From the NCBI GenBank assembly GCA_014155875.1, contig JACEFZ010021756.1:1-64000 (forward strand): a stretch of DNA of 64,000 nucleotides, read 5' to 3'. Source of the DNA: Cepaea nemoralis. Taxonomy: Eukaryota > Mollusca > Gastropoda > Stylommatophora > Helicidae. The notes beneath the pieces were generated by a model that was given only the letters and a program-made list of their open reading frames with translations, had not been told where the DNA came from and searched no databases. This document shows positions 1-10,618 of this stretch, piece by piece. The stretch's first letter is position 1; every line of letters starts with the position of its first letter. The translations under genes were made by a program, and so were the position numbers.

Positions 1-1416
1 GCGGACGATCGACCAGCGACATCTATTTGTACTAACAGAGTAAACACAGTTGTACAGGTTACATCGTGTCAGCCCATAAACACATTTGGTGGTGAGGGAG
101 AAGGATATGGAATGGTTCCGTTTGTCATCTATACTGCCGGACATCAGACGGAAATGGCTGCTGGGATTGTCACCACGGAACAGAGAGTGACAAGTTTGTC
201 AACATTTGAATGCAGATGGAAGCCGTGAGATCACAGGGGCAGATGTAAAACGGAAGTACCTAGTACGGAAAACAGTGCATCTGTCAATTCTTGGTTTCCG
301 GAACATCAAGATGATTGGCAGCTTGGTATCGAAACTCTTTGTTGGGAGTTTACAGAAACTAGCTGGCTTGTTTTGAGAATCTAGGCAATTACTGACAACT
401 TTGACAGGATTTAAGCCAGGAAAATAGTTCTTGACAGGGGATGATTTGCCACTGTGCCACCTGTGTGGGGGAGTAAAGGATAACGTCACGTGGCCAACTT
501 TGGTAGTTTGCGATATAAACTCGAGTTGAGATCAACTAAAGGGGACTTGAATAATGCTCTAGTCAGAGTGCCAGGGCACTGCAGTGCTTAGTGGAAATAA
601 TATCTACCGTGTGTTAATTAGTGACTTAATTTTGCACGTGCCTATAATGGCAGATGTAGATATGATTGATAGGACTGCAGTAGTGACATTTAAGGTATAA
701 CCTATTATAATATATTCGTTATAATTAATATAGACTGTGGCCTTGTTAAACTATAGTGTGATGATTAGCACTGTTAGTGTTAGCTAGAATAGATTAGTGA
801 AGTGTTGATAAGCTTTACTAATTGAGTAATGAGGGATAATTGGGATCTTCCCGTAGGTGTCCCTGGTGGGCGGGGTTCCGCATTCTGTTTGCTGATATTT
901 TTTCTTTGTCATAGCCTGATTCGACTCTAGGTGGGTAGCTAATCTGCTCTATGACTAAGTCTAGTTAGCTAAAGATCATTAAGCAAGGTGATAGGCTTAC
1001 ACTCAGCCGAAGGGATCAGTGACTAGTACTATCACCAGATGTGTTGTTTCTATCCTAGGTTCCCTACCAGATCCAAGGAAACTCAACAAGTTTTAAAAAA
1101 AACCATTCGGAAGAACACCCGTTCAACCATCAATAAAGTTGCAGACAGAACGTAACTGAAAGCTAAAAGCAGGTTGATTCACCAAAGTGAGTGATGCGTA
1201 CTGATGCACCACACATCATCAGACAGTGGTGGCGGGCTGAAGACATTGGGTCTAATAGTTACCTAGAGTTATATAATCTCGTGTAATAGAACACAGGACA
1301 TTATATGTGAGGCTGGATAGACACGAGTGAGGATCAATCCAGTACAGTAACAATTAACATTAGTAAGTAGCCCTTATGAACTGAGTGGTTCGATGTGCAA
1401 CGAGGATGATCTGTCG
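1..1416. other. Unassigned, no supported gene
   Basis: I see no recognisable gene or repeat family here. A 96-codon open frame on the minus strand (199-489) has no motif, no good initiation context and no related copy in the window, so I do not call it a gene. AT-rich DNA follows at about 690-850. Confidence 0.5.
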
Positions 1417-1439
1417 ACTAACTAACTAACTAACTAACT
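1417..1439. repeat. Short ACTA tetranucleotide repeat
   Basis: About six perfect ACTA units. The same motif forms the much longer array at 7428-7799. Confidence 0.9.
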
Positions 1440-2166
1440 GCGTACACACTACAAAAGACTTGTGCAGTTTGTTAAGGAACGTTAGGAACGGACATTGTGT
1501 AGAGTGCAACCAGTCCATGATTAACTGTTAATACCACCGGTGTCTATTTCGGATGTTCATGAAATTGGATTACCAGAGGTCTACAGAGGCAAAGCAGTAT
1601 CCGGCAAGATGGTTCCGGCAACGGGTGAGACGTACTTGTTCTGACGTAACGTGCTGTGGTCTATCTTTGCTGTGATCAGCTGACTGAGTTGATGTCTGAG
1701 AGACAGAGTCTACACACTTTATAGAACACGTCACACATTTTCTTCGCATACACGTCTCATACACGTTACACTTTTATTTTAATAAATTACTCTTTATTAA
1801 TTTCTAGAAGCAAGAGTTGTTGAGTATGTTGCGTTGGGGAAGTATGAGAAGGGGGCATAGTACGACAGTGTGAGAGTGATAGGAAAAGGTGTCCATAGGC
1901 TGATGGAGTGTGTTGGACGGAAGCTGGTGGATTCTCCAGAATATTGAGAGGAAAAAAAAATATTATAATGTGGGTGTCGGATCTCCTCACTCCAGGGACG
2001 ACACTTTAAAGGAGGACACGACGCTCAGCTTTGGTTATTGTTGAGATCCGTGGTTTTTGTGGGATTTTTACCCTGCTTCTTTTCTTGTGCGCTCTTAGGT
2101 TAAAATTCGCATTCATGCTGTTTTTAAACATCTTTCTACGCTTTCAGGTCGACCCAGCCTAAAATG
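1440..2166. other. Unassigned, no supported gene
   Basis: Two short minus-strand open frames (1570-1764 and 1787-1990) lack any recognisable motif. I see no repeat family in this stretch. Confidence 0.45.
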
Positions 2167-2178
2167 GTTGCAGAAAGT

Positions 2179-2326
2179 CTTCTTCTTCATCTGCGTTTAT
2201 CCGGAGTCTTTTTTTTTTGGAGTTGATTGCGTTGTGCCTGTTTACAGCGGGGCTGCGATACTGCGCTTTTAGGCCGACACATCCGACTTCTGCAGGCTTT
2301 TGTTGATCGGGTTAACCTTCCAGGGT
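2179..2326 (-). mobile_element. SINE-B copy 1 with perfect 12-bp TSD
   Basis: Short retroposon of about 148 bp lying antisense, so its GAA-type tail appears as TTC units at the left end. It is bounded by a perfect 12-bp target-site duplication, GTTGCAGAAAGT, at 2167-2178 and 2327-2338. The core matches six other copies in the window (9380, 14346, 25924, 42610, 44256, 60935). No clear tRNA-type A and B boxes are visible. The TSD and tail imply LINE-mediated insertion. Confidence 0.88.
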
Positions 2327-2344
2327 GTTGCAGAAAGTGTTATG

Positions 2345-2400
2345 AGATGTAAAGGCGGCCGTTGAGGTATACATCACATCACTCCTCGAGTGTTAATAGG
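2345..2400 (+). mobile_element. SINE-F fragment
   Basis: The short block reading TAAAGGCGGCCGTTG, then ACATCACATCACTCCTCGAG, matches the central part of family F (compare 34715-34760 and 24360-24400). Only this piece is preserved. Confidence 0.45.
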
Positions 2401-2437
2401 CCTATAAAATGTTGGGCTAGTACTATATTAAGTTAGT

Positions 2438-2680
2438 TACAAAGAGGCTACGGACGCAGTTCGTAATCTCGCATATCGCGTTCGGAACACAGCTGAGGGC
2501 GATTTGACAACCGACCGCCTTGCGTTATTTTTTAAAAATAAAATGAAATGGGTGCCGGTCGTTCAGATAGGAATGACAAACTATTGAACGTAAACTTGCC
2601 AAGAGATAACAAACACCAAAATGCTAGGGTTGACTGTGCTGTCCTGTAGAGGATATGCAACTAACTTTTAACTTCAGTAC
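2438..2680 (+). mobile_element. SINE-C copy 1 (tRNA head, RTE-like tail)
   Basis: The head GGCTACGGACGCAGTTCG, with GCGTTCGGAAC as a B-box-like stretch, is followed by the shared family tail: GGTCGTTCAGA, then a degenerate ATGGCAAACTA-type block, AACTTGCCAAGA and GATATGCAACTAAC. The block around ATGGCAAACTACTG and CTTGCCAAGAAA resembles the 3' end of RTE/BovB-type LINEs used by tRNA-RTE SINEs; that link is inference from memory of the family. Another copy follows immediately at 2693. Confidence 0.8.
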
Positions 2681-2692
2681 AATATACCCAGC

Positions 2693-2950
2693 TGGCGCCG
2701 TGGCTCAAGGGATAGTGATACGCGCAGTTTCATAATTCCACGACACACTGAGTCGAGGGTTCTAAATCAGCCGCGGGCGCATTGGAAGCAATGCTCTGCG
2801 TTGTTTTCGATGATGTGGGCTGTCGGTCGTTCAGAAAACAATTGCAAATTATGGGACTAAATTGCATAGTAAATTACAAGCAGCCAATAAATGCTGGAGT
2901 TTATTGCAACGTCATCTAATGGTCACGCAACTACTTATAACCGTTTACCC
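2693..2950 (+). mobile_element. SINE-C copy 2
   Basis: The head reads GCGCCGTGGCTCAAGGGATA, a tRNA-like A-box region, and GAGGGTTCTAAATC is a degenerate B box. It then shares the C tail: GTCGGTCGTTCAGAAA, AATAAATGCTGG and CACGCAACTA. The head differs from copy 1 while the tail is shared. It lies in the same orientation, 12 bp after copy 1. Confidence 0.75.
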
Positions 2951-3214
2951 ACTGCACTTCAACTTCAAGGCGCGTAAAAAAGGGTTCACACGCACTGTCT
3001 GCTAGCTCGGTGGAGCATATGCCCCTTCTATAATTAAAAACAAATGCATTCTATGAGTAATTGAAGCATTGCCGGGGAACGGGGAAAGTCCAGAACTGAA
3101 TATCACCTTGACGAAAAAAATAAAAAAAAAATCAATTATAAGTAATACGAGAGAAAGTCAGAAGTTTACGAACAACATTGTTTCTACAATAGTGCGAGCC
3201 AGAAGTTATGTATG

Positions 3215-3870
3215 TTATTTTTCGACATTGTCACCCTGCCTGGCAACACATTTGGCCCATCTGGGCATTACCTTGTTGATGCTTTCTAGGAAAATGTTTT
3301 TTAGTATGGCCCTAAATCAATTTCGAACCGCCTTCATTACCTCGTTGTCATCCACGAGGATGTTCTTTCAAGGGTCCAAACAAGTGTAAGTCCGATGGCG
3401 CCAAGTCTGGACTGTATGCTGGATATTTCAAGACCTCACATTTCAGAGTGCGTAGTGTATCCACTGTATGCGTAGCTGTATAAGGGTGGGCGTTGTCGTG
3501 CAGCACCAATGTTTCTTCTGAGAGAAGTCTCCACGCGTTTAGATCGCATCGCGGGCTTCAGTTTATTCACTAGCATGTCACTGTATCGAGCATTGGTCAA
3601 AATCTCCCTTTTTTCCTAGAAATGTGCCAATATTGGGTCCTTGATATTCCAAATGACGGTCATCATGACTTTCCAAGCGGATTCCTACGTCTTGAATTTT
3701 CTTACATTTTAAAATCCTTCTACGCATTCAGGCACACTCCCCTGACTCAGACGACTGTCTCAACACTGAACCATAATTCATCTGTCAAATTCACAAGGCT
3801 TTACACCTTCTGACCACAACAAAAAAATAATGCTTCACTGTTCTTCCACAGCACAAGTAATTGCAGCCAT
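3215..3870 (-). pseudogene. Mariner transposase pseudogene, internally deleted
   Basis: The minus strand encodes a broken mariner transposase. It starts MAAITCAVEEQ with an in-frame stop and continues as FLLWSEGVKPCEF, the usual mariner N-terminal helix-turn-helix start. A mid-region block reads KVMMTVIWNIKDPILAHF. The catalytic-core end follows as LVLHDNAHPYTATHTV and EVLKYPAYSPDLAPSDLH, where SPDLAPSD is the family signature around the third acid. The C-terminus is RWAKCVARQGDNVEK and stop. About 220 codons remain against roughly 345 in intact mariners, with frameshifts, so it is inactive. Terminal inverted repeats were not resolved. Confidence 0.92.
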
Positions 3871-4143
3871 TTTAAGTCGCTTTTACGCATGCGCAAACTA
3901 TTCGGTCCTGTCAACCTGATCATGTGGTATTGTTTAAGAACAAGTTTGTGTCCTGAAATAAGATTGTCCATTGTTCATACTCTTTTCGATGCTCTTTATA
4001 ATGAAATTCCTGTTACTTAATGACTTTCCCCTCATATATTAAATGTTTTCAGAGTGTAGTTCTTCCCGACCAGGGAGGGTTAAACCTAGAATGTCGCCCG
4101 CGTAGAATAGTTTGTTTATCAGCCTTACCACAAAGTCCAATAT

Positions 4144-4207
4144 TGTGTGTGTGTGTGTGTCTGTGTGAGTGCGTGCGTGCGTGCGTGCGTGCGTGTATGC
4201 GTGTGTT
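4144..4207. repeat. GT / GTGC dinucleotide-like repeat
   Basis: TG units grade into TGCG units. Open frames crossing it on either strand are repeat translations. Confidence 0.9.
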
Positions 4208-4439
4208 AAACCTGATGCGAACATCGTAACCTCTCAGCAGCGGCTGCTTATAAAATTTGTATTACGATGTAGAAATACTCTGAACAACATTGTGAATTTG
4301 GTCTTGTGTTGTCTAACAATTGAAAGGCGCAGAAGGGGCAGCGAAAAGTGACAATTAAATATATGGAAGGTCCTAATGGATGTATACCAGAACCAACACC
4401 TGCTTTAAATATTCTTATTTGGGTTCGTTTTAGAACTTT

Positions 4440-4735
4440 TTTTTCCCTCTGACTCGATTTGAACTCAAGCGTAGGCCTTACACACTATGTATAGTAGTGA
4501 TGGAATTAATTTTGTGTGTGGATTAGCTTTCCATATTAACAGTACCTCTCGCCATTAGGCGAACCTACTCCGACTTCAGAGGTACTTGTAATTTACGCAG
4601 CCAAGTCAAGAACGACAGATCAACATTTTAGTCAAGCTGTCTCGTATAGGGGTTGAACCGCTTACCTCGGCATCAACACACCGGATGTTTAAGAACACGC
4701 GCTCTTACCCATTCGGCCACGCGGACCTGCAGTTT
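4440..4735 (-). mobile_element. SINE-D copy 1 (tRNA-like head)
   Basis: Read on the minus strand it begins with a tRNA-like head, GGTCCGCGTGGCCGAATGGG (A-box region). The B-box-like AGCGGTTCAACCCC follows, with a long variable-arm-like segment between as in a class II (Leu/Ser-type) tRNA. The body contains CGTAAATTACAAGTACCTC and AGTCGGAGTAGGTTCGCC, and the right end is near a GAGTTCAAA motif. Copies: 8318, 15680, 22765. Confidence 0.85.
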
Positions 4736-5134
4736 TCGAATTTAAAATATACTCTGGCAGCTACCTATTCGGCTGCTGTTTTCGATTTCCAGCTGCCGAA
4801 TGGTTTTTAACTGTTTCAGGGCCGAAGGATAATATATCGCCAAATAAAACCTCTCATCTGCACATAAGGACGCTATATCGCCATACAAGAGTCATGGTGT
4901 TGTTTTCATTCGTAGTATACTCTGCAATTTCAGTGCTCAGTGAAGGGATATTAACATTATAATACTTGTTCATTTGATTGTGTACAAGGTTTGGTACACG
5001 CCTACTTTTTGTTTGGTACTGAATCAGTTAACGGGCACAACGTGCCCGCGGGGACCGTGAGTTGTTCGACTTAACATGCTATCTACTGCCCGGGAATCAG
5101 AGGGAATCTTGCCTCACTTTCTCTTCCACTCCAT
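4736..5134. other. Unassigned
   Basis: No gene or known repeat recognised. A short inverted motif, CGGGCACAACGTGCCCG, lies at 5033-5049 and is a perfect small palindrome of unknown meaning. Confidence 0.4.
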
Positions 5135-5260
5135 TATAACATTACCCCTACACCGTTCAACCAGAAAAGAGAAGTTATATTAGGGCCCATCGCCTGGCTC
5201 AGATTAATAATCCATTAACCGAGTTAGTCACAAATAGGATATTTATTTGAAGGTGATTGT
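5135..5260 (+). repeat. Dispersed repeat I, copy 1
   Basis: A block with CTACACCGTTCAACC, GAGAAGTTA, GATTAATAATCC, AACCGAGTTAG and ATTTGAAGGTGATTG is repeated with divergence at 38295-38420. It is probably part of a SINE; class not determined. Confidence 0.55.
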
Positions 5261-6720
5261 TATTCAAAAAGAATAATGGCTGTGTTAGTAACTTTCTCTT
5301 TGTTAACATTTAAATAGTGCACACTAAAACGAGCAGGACATACAAGCGCCAGAAATGGAGGGTGTAACTGCGCTCCAATACCACAGTTACTCAGCTGTAA
5401 TAAACATGGATTCTTCGATAACGTACGCACATAGGGCATTCAATGATACCACTGCTAGTAACAACACATGCCGGCATGATTCTGCAGCCAGATATTTATA
5501 TCATCATTTGTATAACCCAGTAACATTCAACAGGTATTCCACAGCGCCTGGCGCATCATGCAGACATTTGTATTTGCAGAGAAGAATCCCCGCGATTATC
5601 TGGGAAACAACATGGAACCTCTAAAACTGGAACTTGTCCTGCGCTTCCGAAATTCGCCCACCAGCGTATTTCCCCTCAAAGGAATGTTATAGTTAACGTC
5701 TCCTAAATCAAGCTAATGTTTATCAAGCCCTTTTAACACACGAGGATCTTGTTAAAGTCGTTTGTAAACACAACACAAACGGCAGACACCGTTGGGTGAT
5801 TCTTTCCCCTTTGGGAGCTTGGAGCAGATTTAACAAAGGTGGAAATGTGGGGAAATGCATTATCAGGAGCGGGGTACTTGATAGGGAAATGTGCGATCTG
5901 CTCGTCTTTATAGTCTTTGATAACTGTCAAAGATTGTATTATCTTTCATGGTGAAATAAGGGATGTCATAACGTATTTATCTTGTCATCGGTGTATTATC
6001 ATTGAGTAATCGACAATCAACTACATAACAGCTTCATCTTCTACTTTGTTCACCGTCAGACGTCAGTGTGAATGAATAATGTAAAGAATGAAGCAGTCAA
6101 CGTAAGCTTGTTGACACCCCCTGAAAGTGTCTCCTCAAATAGAGTGCGTATAGGAAAATATACGTTTCTGTGTTCAGCATATGTTGGAATACACAAGTGC
6201 TATTCACTTGCCTGTCTTTGACCGGGAATTTCAATATTATCCTGCTCGTCGTCTTTAATCATGGCTGTGTCATGTAGATAAACGTGTAATCAATCAAATC
6301 TGTATTAAAATGGGATTAATCTCTGTCGATTTGAATCCTGGTCCAGGCTGAAGAAACTAGACATTGTTATTATCCCGGAGAAAAAGCTTCAGATTAATAC
6401 AGCTTAATCATGTCTGTATGTCTCTTTTTCTGTCTACCTTTCTATCCGCCTTTCTGTACTTCTGCCTGTTAATTTTTAGAAGAATGCTATTAGATTTACT
6501 CAATGCTGCTGTTGGATTGTATGTCTGCCTGGTATGACTTGGGTGGCGTATGCTCATATTTAATTAAGTTTGTAAATGACTTTGTGTTTGTCTGTCTGAA
6601 TGGTTTTGAGTCGGATGATTTGTCTGTTGGTTTGCCTGAAAGACCCAATATCTGTCTGCCGTCACAAGGAGCACGTTCCTAGATACATCAGATAGCACAA
6701 ATAGCCAGCGTGACATGTCT
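5261..6720. other. Unassigned, no supported gene
   Basis: AT-rich DNA. Open frames at 5355-5624 (+) and 5733-5930 (-) show no motif. I see no repeat copies here. Confidence 0.45.
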
Positions 6721-6724
6721 GTGT

Positions 6725-6832
6725 CACTTGTATGCTAGTTAGTGGTTAGATTGAAGATGACAATGTGACTCGCGACTGTGCTATTTAGACATTGTGTGCT
6801 AGTTAGTGTGTAGTTGATTGAAGATGACAACA
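6725..6832. repeat. Imperfect tandem duplication of ~66 bp
   Basis: TGCTAGTTAGTGGTTAGATT and GAAGATGACAA recur as GTGCTAGTTAGTGTGTAG and GATTGAAGATGACAA about 66 bp later. Confidence 0.75.
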
Positions 6833-6864
6833 CCTCGCCCAATTTTATGTTAGAAACACTCTGC

Positions 6865-6960
6865 CGTGTGTTGCCAGGGCCCATACGGGGGAGCAAAGAA
6901 TAGTAACACTGTTGCCTACCATGCACGTCGTAAGAGGCGACTAAGGAGGATATGGTTCCG
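6865..6960 (+). repeat. Dispersed repeat G, copy 1
   Basis: Contains GCAAAGAATAGTAACACTGT, CCTACCATGCACGTCGTAAG and GCGACTAAGGAGGAT. A diverged copy lies at 32735-32830. Class unknown, SINE-like size. Confidence 0.55.
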
Positions 6961-7059
6961 TCGCCCTGCTACTGAGTGCGTGCGTGGCGCGACACTGTGA
7001 GCTGTGAGTTTTGCGTGAAATGCTTCTACATATGTCCGCGGTTGTTTGTTCGGAACGAT

Positions 7060-7245
7060 GGTGGCCGGCTGTTGCTGGATTGACTGGTTTGCCGTTTCGG
7101 CTCACGAGTGCATTTTTCAGGAGACTCCCGGGAGTCGCCGCTGGAGTTATGGAGTTCGTGCTTTGTGCGGCGCTTTCGGTGGGTCGTCCGGCGGAAAGAG
7201 ACCGAGCCATATGGGATAAAACCTGGATCAGTGAAGTCTTTTTGG
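7060..7245 (+). mobile_element. SINE-A copy 1
   Basis: The body has GGAGACTCCCGGGAGTCG, GCTGGAGTTATGGAGTTCGT, GGTCGTCCGGCGGAAAG and CCATATGGGATAAAACC. These blocks are shared with copies at 13690, 28640 and 44036. The upstream head is not clearly tRNA-like here. The 112-codon frame across it is non-coding retroposon sequence. Confidence 0.8.
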
Positions 7246-7427
7246 TGACTGCCGTTTTTGGTGCCAGCGGCATTATGCACAGTGTACCTGTGCGAGCTGT
7301 TGGCTTGTCGAGACTCCTGTCTATTCCATTGTTCACATTGGACAGTTAGGAGCATTTTGTGTGATATTCACTGGCACAGGAACGGAGCAATATGGAAACG
7401 ACTCGTTGCAGTGAAGTTTGAACCACG

Positions 7428-7799
<372 letters not shown>

Positions 7800-8164
7800 C
7801 TGCTAGATAGCATGTAGATGACTGAACTGTGGAAACAAGGTATCCAAACTCATGTGCATATGATAGCATGTCTATGCTTCTTCATTTTTCCGACCTGCAC
7901 GGCTATGGAGTCGATCCAGCCTTATACAATTATATAGAATGTTCTGGGAATCTTCTGGGGAAGAAGACCGTTGAACAAGGAAACTGGTCTCCCAAATCAC
8001 ATTCAAATATAGGAAGGAATGAGAACGCACACTCAAACACAACACCTGCCTTAGAGCTACGTTTATGTTAGAACCACCCGAGGCCCTGGTTTTTATCGCC
8101 GGTAAGGCAATGGAAGAGCGGTCGCGTGAGAGTAACTATATGGAATCAAGCTGACAAATTTACT
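7800..8164. other. Unassigned
   Basis: No gene or repeat family recognised; an open frame at 7829-8071 has no supporting feature. Confidence 0.4.
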
Positions 8165-8290
8165 AGAAGCGGTCGGACAAGGGTTCGACCCTTAGTTCGT
8201 CGACTCGCTAAGTGAAGGGAAACATTGGCCGCCTAGTGTTCCGTGCATTCAGGCCTACAAAATGTCATGGTCTTTTCACATCTTAGACCC
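8165..8290 (+). mobile_element. Dispersed repeat J, copy 1 (SINE-like)
   Basis: Contains GGGTTCGACCC (B-box-like), AAGTGAAGGGAAACATTGGC and CATTCAGGCCTACAAAATGT. Related blocks lie at 37665-37830 and 49290-49410. Probably a tRNA-derived SINE fragment. Confidence 0.55.
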
Positions 8291-8317
8291 ATAGATGTTC
8301 CTGCTGCCAGACAAATT

Positions 8318-8600
8318 ATTATTAAGGCAATGGCGGTCAGCAAGGCCGAATGGATAAGAGCACTCGTTCTTAAACTTCCGGTGTGCTGATGCCGAGGTAG
8401 CGGGTTCAACCCCTACACTAGTCACTTGAGCTAAAATGTCGTCTCTGACTTGTGGATGTAAATTACAAGTACCACAGAAGTCGAAGTGGGTTCGCCTGAT
8501 GGCGTGGGACATTGGTAATAGGGAAAGCGAATCCACACGAAACATTCAATCCAGTGCACGATAAGTACTAGCACGTATATGGACTACACATGAGTTCAAA
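8318..8600 (+). mobile_element. SINE-D copy 2 (tRNA-like head)
   Basis: The head AGGCCGAATGGATAAGAGCA (A-box region) and GGGTTCAACCCC (B box) are well preserved. The body has GTAAATTACAAGTACC and GAAGTCGAAGTGGGTTCGCC, and it ends near ATGAGTTCAAA. Same length class as copies at 4440 and 22765. Confidence 0.87.
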
Positions 8601-9149
8601 GAGACCTAACAAAATAAATGAAGGCAATAGAAATGTGATGACACAAAGTAGAGAACAACAAACAATCCTCTACAATAACCAACGCATTAAAAACATTTAT
8701 ATATTGGGTGGAGGGGGAGGCCTGAACAACAGAATTCAGCGTACTAAGAGTATGCATTTTCCCTGTTTTATACGGATTTAAGAATTCCATATTAAACGTA
8801 TCATCTGGACAGCAGTTGCCATACGTTGTACGAGTATATAAATTTTACTGAAGAGGATTATGAATTCACTGGACAAAAAAGAAATATCAGATCTACACAA
8901 CAAAAATTCAATATTAACTTATTCACTGCCAAATAAAATGTAGGTTTGAACCAAATGTACACACTGAAATGAACAATTATTGTGGTGTAAATTTCAGGTC
9001 ACTGAGCACTGAAATTGCAGAACATACCAAGAAACAAAACGTGATGACCATAGTATGGCGATATATCGTTCTTCTGTCTAAATTGGAGGTCAAATTTGGC
9101 GATATATTATCCTTCGACACTGAATCAATTAAAAAGTTAGTTATATATG
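8601..9149. other. Unassigned AT-rich DNA
   Basis: No gene supported; several 60-80 codon frames on both strands lack motifs. Confidence 0.4.
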
Positions 9150-9356
9150 TGGCAGTCAAACCCAAATTTTTTTGGCTTTTCGTAATTTCTTGGCAAGTTT
9201 ACGTTCAATAGTTTGCCACTGCTGTCTGAACGACCGGCATGCATACCTTTGTATGGGAAACTAACCGTGGTGGTCTGATTCCAAATCACCCACTGCTGTG
9301 TTTCGATCGCGGATGTGGGATTACGAATTGCATCCGTAACCTCTTCGCAAAACAAT
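9150..9356 (-). mobile_element. SINE-C copy 3
   Basis: The shared C tail is antisense: TTCTTGGCAAGTTTACGTTC, AGTTTGCCACTGCTGTCTGA and ACGACCGGCAT. It is followed by the head with GTGTTTCGATCGCGG (B-box side) and CGTAACCTCTTCGC. Confidence 0.8.
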
Positions 9357-9379
9357 TAAAACAGATTGATTAATAAGAG

Positions 9380-9520
9380 CCCCGGGAAGGTTAACCCGGT
9401 CAACAAATGCCCGCAGAAGTCGGATGTGTCGGCCTAACGGCGCAAGAACGCAGCTCTGCTGTAAACAGGCACAACGCAATCACATCCGAAAAAAAACTCC
9501 GGATGAACGAAGAAGAAGAG
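9380..9520 (+). mobile_element. SINE-B copy 2 with perfect 12-bp TSD
   Basis: Sense-orientation copy starting CCCCGGGAAGGTTAACCCGG and ending in a GAA-type tail. It is flanked by a perfect 12-bp duplication, GATTAATAAGAG, at 9368-9379 and 9521-9532. Its target is the LINE 3' end that continues at 9521, so it is younger than that LINE. Confidence 0.9.
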
Positions 9521-9785
9521 GATTAATAAGAGAAACAAAAATAAGCAAATGAAATATTTTGGACATGTAAAAAGACACGAAAGTCTACCAAAGGTGGGTA
9601 TGGAGATAAATGTACTTGATAGGCAGAGAAGAGAAAGATCACAATGTAGATGGATTAAATATTTGATAGATGGTTTACACTAGCTGCTGCAGAGACAGGA
9701 TATCTGGTGTGTGACAGAGAGATGTTTCAAAAGACTGTTATTGAATAGTTCAGCACAAGACAAGACAATGGCTGAATGATGATAG
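9521..9785 (+). mobile_element. LINE 3' end (reverse-transcriptase C-terminal tail)
   Basis: Translation gives NKNKQMKYFGHVKRHESLPK, then RRERSQCRWIKYLIDGLH and DKTMAE. This is the typical tail downstream of the RT domain in RTE-like LINEs (FGHV..R, then a weakened basic GRPR-like stretch). It is 5' truncated by the SINE-B2 insertion and is a pseudogene. Confidence 0.8.
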
Positions 9786-9832
9786 AGCAACACATGTTTG
9801 TCTTGTTTTTGTTTCTGATTATAAGACTGCCT

Positions 9833-9930
9833 AGGTAAAATTACCTATTGGAGGTAAAATTATCTATTGGAGGTAAAATTATCTATTGGAGGTAAAATTA
9901 CCTATTGGAGGTAAAATTACCTATAGGAGG
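9833..9930. repeat. 20-bp minisatellite, ~5 copies
   Basis: Unit close to GGTAAAATTACCTATTGGA, repeated head to tail with C/T variation. It lies just after the LINE end. Confidence 0.95.
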
Positions 9931-10066
9931 CAACACCTAAAACATTATAATCGTGAACGCAGCGTGGCGACCGTCTGGACCAACAGCCTGGGTTCCAGTT
10001 CTCGTGTCAAGACACTCGGCATTCACTAGGGGTGGTATTATGTTTGCCAACTTTAGTTTTCTTGAG

Positions 10067-10124
10067 TATAATAGACTTATGTTGTGAGCTAAACTATAAT
10101 AGATTTATGTTGTGAGCTAAACTA
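10067..10124. repeat. Tandem duplication of ~29 bp
   Basis: TATAATAGACTTATGTTGTG and AGCTAAAC occur twice in succession with one C/T difference. Confidence 0.9.
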
Positions 10125-10499
10125 CTTTTCGGACTGGAATTTCATAAACAATCTTAATGTCGTTTCTATTTCCCCTGCAGTGTTCTCGTGATTTGTCCAT
10201 TTCTTAAACATTGTCAAGTTGTAACGTAGCGGTCTACAATCGTAAATTCTTTACTTCTATGTCTAGATTGTGGATAATGTTTGCCACAAACACCAGACGA
10301 CTTAGGGTAAGAGGATTACTAATAAAGCAACTGTACATTTTCGCCATAGCTAAACCTTGGCTAGACTGCCGGTTAGCGACTTCTCAAGCTTGACCCTCAG
10401 GGATAAAATGCCCGACTCCTCTTGACAAACTGTATTGTTGAGAGCATTATACTTGTCCTTGTTATTAGACTGTATCTGTTTAACACAAGTCCAACAGTC

Positions 10500-10550
10500 T
10501 ACCTACCTACCTACCTACCTACCTACCTACCTACCTACCTACCTACCTAC

Positions 10551-10618
<68 letters not shown>
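10500..10618. repeat. ACCT then GTCT tetranucleotide arrays
   Basis: About 12 ACCT units (10501-10550) switch directly to about 17 GTCT units (10551-10618). Open frames across it (10422-10697) are repeat translations. Confidence 0.97.

Noticed and set aside
4655..4735. Functional class II tRNA gene on the minus strand
   Set aside because: The same head is attached to the same body in four places, so it is the head of SINE-D.
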